From positions 17,955 to 81,954 of the forward strand of contig SNVD02013606.1 of assembly GCA_013180625.2 (NCBI GenBank): a DNA stretch of 64,000 nucleotides, in the 5' to 3' direction. The notes beneath the pieces are model-generated. The model had not been told where the DNA came from, ran no database searches, and saw nothing but the letters and a program-made list of their open reading frames with translations. This document shows positions 58,303 to 64,000 of this stretch, piece by piece; positions within the stretch are counted from its first letter, which is position 1; the number at the start of each line of letters is the position of its first letter. The stretch is from Boswellia sacra. Its lineage: Eukaryota > Streptophyta > Magnoliopsida > Sapindales > Burseraceae. A program made the translations under genes and the position numbers.

Positions 58303-58921
58303 TTCTAAAAGTGCTCTAAACTTGTGCAAGACAATGATGTACGTTAGGTATTATGCGATACAAGTGCAAGACAGGTTATAAAATGACATTTGAGAATATG
58401 CAAAATGGATATATACACACGTAAAACTCTCAAAATTGACACATGGGGACATAATTTCGGTGGGGGTTGCTCGATGCAGATTTATCGCCCCAAAATTTGA
58501 AAAAATGATATATGCTTTCGGCGAGGTTTGACAAAACCTACACACTTGTCTCCCACGTGTGCATGAAAAATGGAGATAAACTTTCGGTGGGGTTTGAAAA
58601 AAACCGCCACACTTGTCTCCCACGTGAAGCATGAAAAGTAAAGATATACTTTCGGCAGAGGTTGACAAAACCTCCATACTTGTCTTCCACGTGTGCTTAT
58701 ACATGGGGTAGTCATCTGGTTTGTCAAAAAGAAAACTTGAAATTAAAACAAACAAAATCAACAAACAATAACAACATAAAAACAAAATTGATAATCAGAT
58801 CAAACGAAACAAGAAAGAAATAAAATTCGACAACAACAACACACATTCAACTATACAAGTAGTTGTGATTATGGCTCACATCTTCCTCTGGTTTTACGTC
58901 CAGTAACGGCTGAAACGCCTT
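58303..58921 (-). other. spacer between virus-like ORF and LOG copy
   Basis: No supported coding; it contains the 67-bp repeats. The frames 58351-58785 and 58482-58727 run through the repeat and look incidental. Confidence 0.5.
58455..58700 (-). repeat. 67-bp tandem repeat with CACGTG boxes
   Basis: Three full units and a partial one, each with 'ctttcggygrggttt', 'cacacttgtctcccacgtg' and 'catgaaaa'. CACGTG occurs at 58554, 58621 and 58688, exactly 67 bp apart. G-boxes bind bZIP and bHLH factors in plants. The array lies 150-390 bp upstream of the LOG-like start. Confidence 0.75.
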
Positions 58922-59476
58922 CTATGAGTCGGGGATTTGCTTTCCATCCAGTTTTCTTATAAACTGGCAAACAGGGTCATTTTTAGTCAGATTCCCTAGA
59001 CTATAACACTGCAATTCATCAAGAAATTGTGTCCATAGATTAAGCAATTCACGCTGAACAAGTCCACAAGAATGTGACTCGAGAGTTAACAAAACATTAT
59101 CCAGCGACTCATTACTCAAACCATTCTTAATAAATGAAAGTTTATCTTCTCTATTCCTGGACGCAAAACATAATGAACGACAAGTCTGGTTACAATTCCA
59201 TCTAGCACATTTATAACATACTTGTAACCTTGTCGCTCTTCGCCTCTTTGCGTAGTAGCTCTTTCCTAGACCAGGCATGTATTTTGCGAGATTAATGTCC
59301 GGCTCACTGGACAATCTCACCTGGGCTTCGATAAGCCATCGGATATCAGCAGGCACATTTAGGAGCATCAATGCCCAAAGTCTAGTCATCCGTACTTTAT
59401 AAATTTTAAAAACAGCATTTTGAGGAAGTGAAGGGAAATATTTACGAAGGTTCGATAGAAAGATATCAGCATCCAT
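58922..59476 (-). CDS. 184-aa cysteine-rich protein resembling plant-virus nucleic-acid-binding proteins
   Basis: Intact frame from ATG 59476 (MDADIFLSNLRKYF) to the stop at 58922. An in-frame ATG at 59713 would add 79 mostly hydrophobic residues, but I prefer Met80 because the added part is low-complexity. Residues 67-80 (YMPGLGKSYYAKRR) lead into a basic KRRRA, then C87-x2-C90, C95, C99 and C103, then a DKLSFIKNGLSNES segment. The order (G-KS-YA-[KR]RRRA, C-x2-C, two or three Cys, F-I-x2-G) resembles the Viral_NABP family of carla-, viti- and allexi-type viruses. These bind nucleic acid, and some act as silencing suppressors. The C-terminal 65 residues are not recognised. No deletion or shift is seen, unlike the neighbouring LOG copy. 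An alternative is an unrelated host zinc-finger protein. Confidence 0.55.
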   Translation of the reverse strand: MDADIFLSNLRKYFPSLPQNAVFKIYKVRMTRLWALMLLNVPADIRWLIEAQVRLSSEPDINLAKYMPGLGKSYYAKRRRATRLQVCYKCARWNCNQTCRSLCFASRNREDKLSFIKNGLSNESLDNVLLTLESHSCGLVQRELLNLWTQFLDELQCYSLGNLTKNDPVCQFIRKLDGKQIPDS

Positions 59477-59506
59477 TGAAGAGAAGAAAAGGAGAGATAT
59501 TACCGA

Positions 59507-59602
59507 TAATGCGATTGAGTTTGTTCTTCTCCAAGATATGCACGTTTCAAACCTTTGGCGAATGACTTCAACTTCCGTTTGGATGTTTCCACAAGCTGCT
59601 GC
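59507..59602 (-). other. candidate captured exon upstream of the virus-like ORF
   Basis: The minus strand reads ..ttgtgcag then 96 bp encoding QLVETSKRKLKSFAKGLKR, AYLGEEQTQSHYR, then gtaatatct. It is flanked by AG and GT as an exon would be. Not recognised; could be chance. Confidence 0.25.
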
Positions 59603-59884
59603 ACAAATGAGCTCAAAGCACAGAGTAATCAAATTAAACAATAGAAAGGAAAAGAAAAGAGCAAAAACGAAACTAAAGACACATAAAAGAGATAACAACA
59701 CAATAGCAAACAAAAGTCAAAAAACAAGTAAAAAAATATAAAAACAAATAAGACAGATGGCAAAGAGAGATAAAACCTGATCAATTTGATGGCCTATGAA
59801 AGGAATCTCCTCGAGACACAAAAATCAATCATTATTACCTCATTTTATTTTTCTTTTCTTTTATTTTTATTTATTTTTCAAAAA

Positions 59885-59935
59885 CATTGGGTTGCCTCCC
59901 AATAAGCGCTTGGTTTAACGTCCCCAGCCCGACGT
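59885..59935 (-). other. post-pol conserved motif of element F (GCGCTTATTGGGAGGCAACCC)
   Basis: The minus strand carries AAGCGCTTATTGGGAGGCAA, a phrase that in Athila-like elements normally follows integrase. Here it directly follows the truncated RT frame, which marks the downstream edge of the pol deletion. Confidence 0.6.
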
Positions 59936-61926
59936 TGGTTCCATCATGGGAGGGTCTAATCTTCGCTGTGCTTCTCTAGTGGGCTTGGATCCGTCTTCGA
60001 ACAAGAAATGGTGCAAGCATATGGCTGGGCCTTGGATGTTAGCAATCGTCCACTTAATAACTGTTTTGTGAACTCTAAGTACTCGGATGCGTTTCTCTTC
60101 TTGCAGTGGTGCAAGGCCCATTTCTATTGTAACTAGCGAAGGATCTTTGTCACCCAAAAACACATGTCTCAAATAATCTGGAAGTAGCTTAAGCTCCAAG
60201 GTATTGGCTTTCATCACAGAAGGATGAAGTTTCTCATTAGATAAAAGCAATTCAATGTACGAAACATCATACCTGTTTGTGATTATAGCTATAGTCTCAT
60301 CTAAGCATGCCATAGCTTCCTCCATTTCTTTGGACACTTGTATCAACCTTCCTGGTTCTTTGAAATTTTCTGTCCCTATGTGCTCACTAATAGCCATTTC
60401 CAATCCATCCTTGCTAGTTAACTCGAAATATTGTTGTGGCAAAGAATCAATAATGTCAATTGCAAAAACAGAATGCAAGTCACTAGGGTACCTCATTGCC
60501 TCGAAAATATTGAAACAGATCGCTTTGCCATCAAACTCCATGGTGAAAGTGCCATCATGAACATCAATCTTGATTCTAGCAGTTTTTGAGAATGGTCTCC
60601 CTAAAAGATTCGGTGTTGGATTAGGAGACGTCTCATCCTCTATTTTAAGGACATAGAAGTCTGCTGGAAAAACCAATTGATTCACCTGCACAAGCACATC
60701 TTCCACAACTCTTTTGGGATATGCATTAAAATGATCAGCAAGTTGAATGGTAATACCAGTTTTCGCAAAAGGTCCAAGATTTAAAGAAGCATAAATAAAT
60801 GGCATGACATTAATAGCTGCTTCTAAATCTAACATAGCTATTTCAAACTTGGTTTTACCGATGGTGCATGGAATGGTGATCATACCTGGATTATTGCATT
60901 TCGGGAGAATTTTTCTTTGTAGTACAGCTGAAACATTTTCCCCCACACTTACTTTCTCATTCCCTTTTAACTTTCTCTTGCTGGTGCGTAACTCCTTGAG
61001 ACATTTTGTATAACAAGGTACTTGCTCGATAGCATCCAGAAGTGGTATATTTACCTCGATTTTGTGAGAAGTTTCCAGGATTTCATGTTCTTGTTCCTCC
61101 TTCTTCAATTTTGCCAATCTGCTAGGAAAAGGTGGAGGAGTAACATATGAAGGAATGTGAGTTATAGGATTTACCTGAGAAGTCAATATTTTGTTCATGG
61201 TGGATGTGATGTCATCTCCTTCATTAGTTTGTGATTTCTTTGCCAGGTTTTGGATACTTGCCCCAGTTTCCATTTGCTCTCCACTTCGAATTTGCTCTTC
61301 ACTTCGCAAAGTTATCGCACAAGCACTCTCTCTTTGATTGATCACTGTTTGAGAAGATAATTTTTCTGAGCATTGGCCCTCGAATTTGCTCATGCTAGTA
61401 GCCAATTGTCCCATTTGATTTGCGAGATTTTTGATACTTGCCCCCGTTTCCTGCTGGAATTGCATTGTGTTAGTGGCAAGTGCATTAACAATATCCTGGA
61501 GTGACATACCTGAGTTTTCTGGAGTTGGTTGTGGTGCTGGTTGTGGCATTGGTGGTGGTTGCATTTGAAATGGTTGCTGCACTGTAGGTTGATTAAACCT
61601 TGCGGCCGATTTGGTATGGCATTTGGGGCGATTGGTTGATGATTCCAGTAATTAAAATTAGGGTGATCTCCCCATCCAGCATTGTAAGTGTTAGAGAAGG
61701 GATCATACCATTGCCTTGTTTGTCCTGGAAATCCACCCATGGCATTGGCTTGTTCCATATATTCTTCTTGTAAAGTTAGATACATGTCGATTGGATGCTC
61801 CATCGTAGAATATATCCCACATTCATAAGATTTTTGTATATCTCCTACAGCCATGTTTTCCACAAGAGAGGTTAGCTCAGAAAGTTGTTGTTCAATGTTC
61901 GGAGTGCTTACCTCCTTTACTCTCAT
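59915..61926 (-). pseudogene. gag(C-terminal)-protease-RT(N-terminal) of element F
   Basis: Frame 61926-61390 begins MRVKEVSTPNIEQQLSEL and holds the gag knuckle as C36-x2-Y39-x4-H44-x4-Y49: two Cys have become Tyr. The DPFSNTYNAGWGDHPNF segment follows. A shift near 61590 passes to the 555-codon frame (61582-59915), with Pro/Gln-rich sequence, ITLRSEEQ (residues 90-97), and the protease core FEIAMLDLEAAINVMP with catalytic D252 but G254 changed to E. The RT entry ELKLLPDYLRHVFLGDKD..LAPLQEEKRIRVLR..REAQRRLDPPMME follows. At residue 547 the frame leaves RT and stops (PTSGWGR). A short duplicated ETGASI-x-NLA occurs at residues 45-54 and 105-114. The first half of gag is missing; only MAVNFYQFSSGFEPQVP-stop near 61977 remains of a start. 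Confidence 0.88.
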
Positions 61927-62067
61927 GGTACTTGTGGCTCAAATCCGCTACTGAATTGATAGAAGTTTACTGCCATGTTGTCTAAACACAAACAATCAAA
62001 AAAAGAAAAACAAACAAAAATCAGAATCAACAATGAAAACAAAATAACAAATCGATTAGAAAATCAA

Positions 62068-62085
62068 TCCCCGGCAACGGCGCCA
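62068..62085 (-). promoter_or_regulatory. primer-binding site of element F (tRNA-Asp)
   Basis: Minus strand TGGCGCCGTTGCCGGGGA, complementary to the 3' end of plant tRNA-Asp, six bases inside the 5' LTR. This primer is typical of Athila-like elements. Confidence 0.9.
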
Positions 62086-62091
62086 AAAACT

Positions 62092-63506
62092 TGATGCGTT
62101 CGAAACTATCAAGTATACTAGTCGCACAAGTAATAAAGTGATAAGTAAGATATCGTTCCCACGAGGATTGATTCTAATTGAATTTGTTATTTTCCAGCAA
62201 CGATAAACTAAATAGGGGGGGTTTTGTTGAATGATTAACTAAATGAAATAAGAATGCAAATTAAGAATAACAAAACAGAAGTTAATTTGAGTGAAAAATC
62301 AATGAGAGAAACCTGGTTAAGGATCATTCTCTACCACAAGATATGGATTTGCGAATTAATCGTAGAATTGTCATCCAATTATACCATTGAAATTATCAAC
62401 CGTAGATAACAACAAGCTCTGTTATCCCAATCTTTCCTTACTTTGTTGTTAAATAAAACAAGCTCTTTATTTAATCTATATCCATTAAACAACCTAGAAC
62501 AAGCTCTCTGAGTTTAATTCAATGGATGCATTATGATAAGAAAGATAGGTTGATCTAAGCAATAAACACACAAGCTCGGATTATTTAACGTAGGTTATAT
62601 TCTCCATTTGCAATCTCTGATCACAATTTTGCTACTAATGATTAGAAATTCAAGACAATTACGGATCAAGATTTCTAATCTAGCAATAGACAATATCTAG
62701 ATTATATTCCGTTGGCCACCCAAATACAATCAGCAAGTAATCATAAGCATTAAACATGGGAAAATACAAGCAACTTCCATTAGAGAATTGGATAATAATT
62801 TCTTGCACAATCAACTCACAAACACCATACCAAGGGCTTTGAAATCACCCTCAACCAATTCAGATTTAGTTACACATATTCAGACACAATACAAATACAA
62901 TACAATGCATAGCAATTCCAGAAAATGAAAGGGAAATGGAAAACTTAGCAAATCTGATGAAATCTCTTAGGATTTGTAGTTCTTCCTCTTTCCAAGCCTT
63001 CAATCTCCTTTAAGAACTCCAAGAGATGAGAGAAATCCAAAGATGCAGCCTCCTCCACGTTCTCCCCTCTTCAAGTTATGAAAATAAAACCCTAAAATGT
63101 GTTTAAATACTCTGCTACAGTAACTTGCTACAGTGCCCCGTATTTAATACCATGCTACAGTGATATATGGAATTACAAATATACACTTCTCATACCATTT
63201 TTATCACAACTTTCAGTACACTACATAAATTCATGAACCGTAAATTTCTCCAGAAAATAGACTTCGAGAGCTTTTCAATGGTATATAGCATGTTATCCGG
63301 TTAATTGTATATCGATACAATCAACTCTAAGAAATTGGTTGACTAGCAGAGGTGAAAATGAAGGGTTTTACTACAATTTTGTGTAAGTTCCTCCAAAACT
63401 CCTACAAAAATCAAAAACCACACAAAAACATAAAAATACCAAGGAATATAGCAAAGAAACATAGACGGAATTGATATGAAAATGATATATAAATAGACAC
63501 CTATCA
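62092..63506 (-). repeat. 5' LTR of element F
   Basis: 1415 bp, minus-strand start TGATAGGTGTCTATTTATAT, end CGAACGCATCA. U3 has the three TGCTACAGT repeats (63113, 63126, 63153) and a TATTTAAAC at 63101-63109. Confidence 0.9.
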
Positions 63507-64000
63507 TTAACACCTCAAGATAGGCAACTATTAGAGCTAATGTATAAAGAACAATTTGGAGATAAAGACCTAGAGGAAGTAGTTGACAACCTAGACTCTT
63601 TAACGGATAAGGCCCAAAATTGGGACACTATTGACACCTATGAGTACCAAGCAAAGCCCCAGCCTGAACATCCAGTAGAGACATTTACAACCTTAAGGAA
63701 GACCTGACTGTGATAGCCCTCTTGATAACGCACCCCACTAATAACTGATTCGAGGCTAAGCCATGACCTTCAAGCCAAAAATGCATCTCTAACTAGAAAA
63801 ATCTAGGCTTTAGAAATGAAAAAGAGTGGTCAATTGAATTCTATACGAGAAACTGTTTGTCACATTTGTAATGCTAATGACCAGCCTACAGATAAATGTT
63901 CAACTTCGCCTACTTTAGAGAATGTCTCCATGAACAAGCCAATACCTTAAACACTTTCAAAAGGTCAAATCACAATCTATACTCACAAACGTACAATCCC
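63507..64000 (+). pseudogene. gag fragment G (Athila-like), plus strand
   Basis: From the first base after element F the plus strand encodes LTPQDRQLLELMYKEQFGDK, DLEEVVDNLDSLTDKAQNW (to a stop at about 63706). After shifts, LQAKNASLTRKIQALEMKKSG and a knuckle CHICNANDQPTDKC follow, in which the His ligand is Gln. The tail is NVSMNKPIP. It is gag from just before to just after the knuckle of an element related to F but in opposite orientation, running off the window. It is not a continuation of element E. Confidence 0.7.

Larger units (their letters stand above)
54261..63506 (-). mobile_element. Element F: non-autonomous Athila-like retrotransposon carrying captured genes
   Basis: 9246 bp on the minus strand. 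LTRs lie at 62092-63506 (5') and 54261-55670 (3'), both TGATA(G/A)..GCATCA, roughly nine in ten bases alike over the parts I compared. A PBS for tRNA-Asp and a PPT AGTGTGGGGGAATT are present. Interior, 5' to 3': gag lacking its N-terminal half, protease, first part of RT, the post-pol motif, a virus-like cysteine-rich ORF, a 67-bp G-box repeat, a LOG-like pseudogene and a long 3' non-coding region. RT catalytic core, RNase H and integrase are missing. The flanks gatgt and ttaac do not match and belong to different elements, so no duplication is visible. Confidence 0.88.

Noticed and set aside
58351..58785. 144-codon ORF between LOG copy and virus-like ORF
   Set aside because: Crosses the 67-bp repeats; an alternative frame is also open; no recognised domain.
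59477..59713. N-terminal extension of the virus-like ORF with a signal-anchor-like segment
   Set aside because: Hydrophobicity comes from a T-rich low-complexity stretch, and the conserved-looking part begins at Met80.
62068..62085. tRNA-Asp gene
   Set aside because: Only the 18-base 3' end complement is present next to an LTR; it is a primer-binding site.

Overview
The window is repeat-dense plant nuclear DNA, almost certainly from an angiosperm. I found no ordinary host gene with intact structure. Nearly all of it is nested, decayed LTR retrotransposons of three kinds. One is a Ty3/gypsy Tat/Ogre-like family with LTRs of about 1.8-1.9 kb and a primer-binding site close to TGGTGACTCCACTGGGGA. 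The second is an Athila-like Ty3/gypsy element with a tRNA-Asp primer-binding site. The third is Ty1/copia. I name the elements A to J. LTR borders, target-site duplications (TSDs), primer-binding sites (PBS) and polypurine tracts (PPT) were read by eye.

Layout. 1-6651: 5' end of element H (Tat-like, minus strand), whose LTR is split by a truncated copia element J (2374-6013, TSD aagaa). 6652-8595: unassigned, with internal repeats. 8596-9346: start of LTR D. 9347-10948: LTR C with a PBS. 11010-21196: element A (plus strand, TSD atacc, gag only, no pol) inserted into the leader of C. 21197-26164: the C/D interior with rearranged gag and no pol. 26165-44417: element B (minus strand), the only copy with all domains: gag, protease, RT, RNase H, second RNase H and integrase, all broken by stops. 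B also holds an antisense unit between pol and its 3' LTR, with plant-mobile-domain and DUF7745-like regions. Its 5' LTR is split by a solo LTR (42465-44325, TSD ctctt), which contains a sequencing-library adapter. 44418-48556: tandem repeats and the 3' LTR of C/D. 48557-54260: 5' part of element E (LTR, PBS, gag, protease, pre-RT). 54261-63506: element F (minus strand, Athila-like). 63507-64000: a gag fragment G.

The most unusual unit is F. It has two LTRs, PBS, PPT, a truncated gag-protease and the first part of RT, but the rest of pol is gone. Where downstream sequence should be short and non-coding it carries two foreign units in the same orientation. One is an intact 184-codon ORF with a basic, cysteine-rich core like the nucleic-acid-binding proteins of carla-, viti- and allexi-type plant viruses. 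The other is an intronless LOG-like (cytokinin-activating phosphoribohydrolase) frame with two frameshifts and a damaged glycine motif. A 67-bp repeat with three CACGTG boxes lies between them. This looks like gene capture by a non-autonomous retrotransposon.

How the parts relate. A and C/D carry the LTR, leader, gag and 3' repeats of B's family but lack pol, so B-like relatives may have supplied enzymes in trans. Their post-gag non-coding stretch resembles that of F, which suggests module exchange between lineages. One assembly artefact is clear: a 38-base mate-pair junction adapter at 42673-42710.
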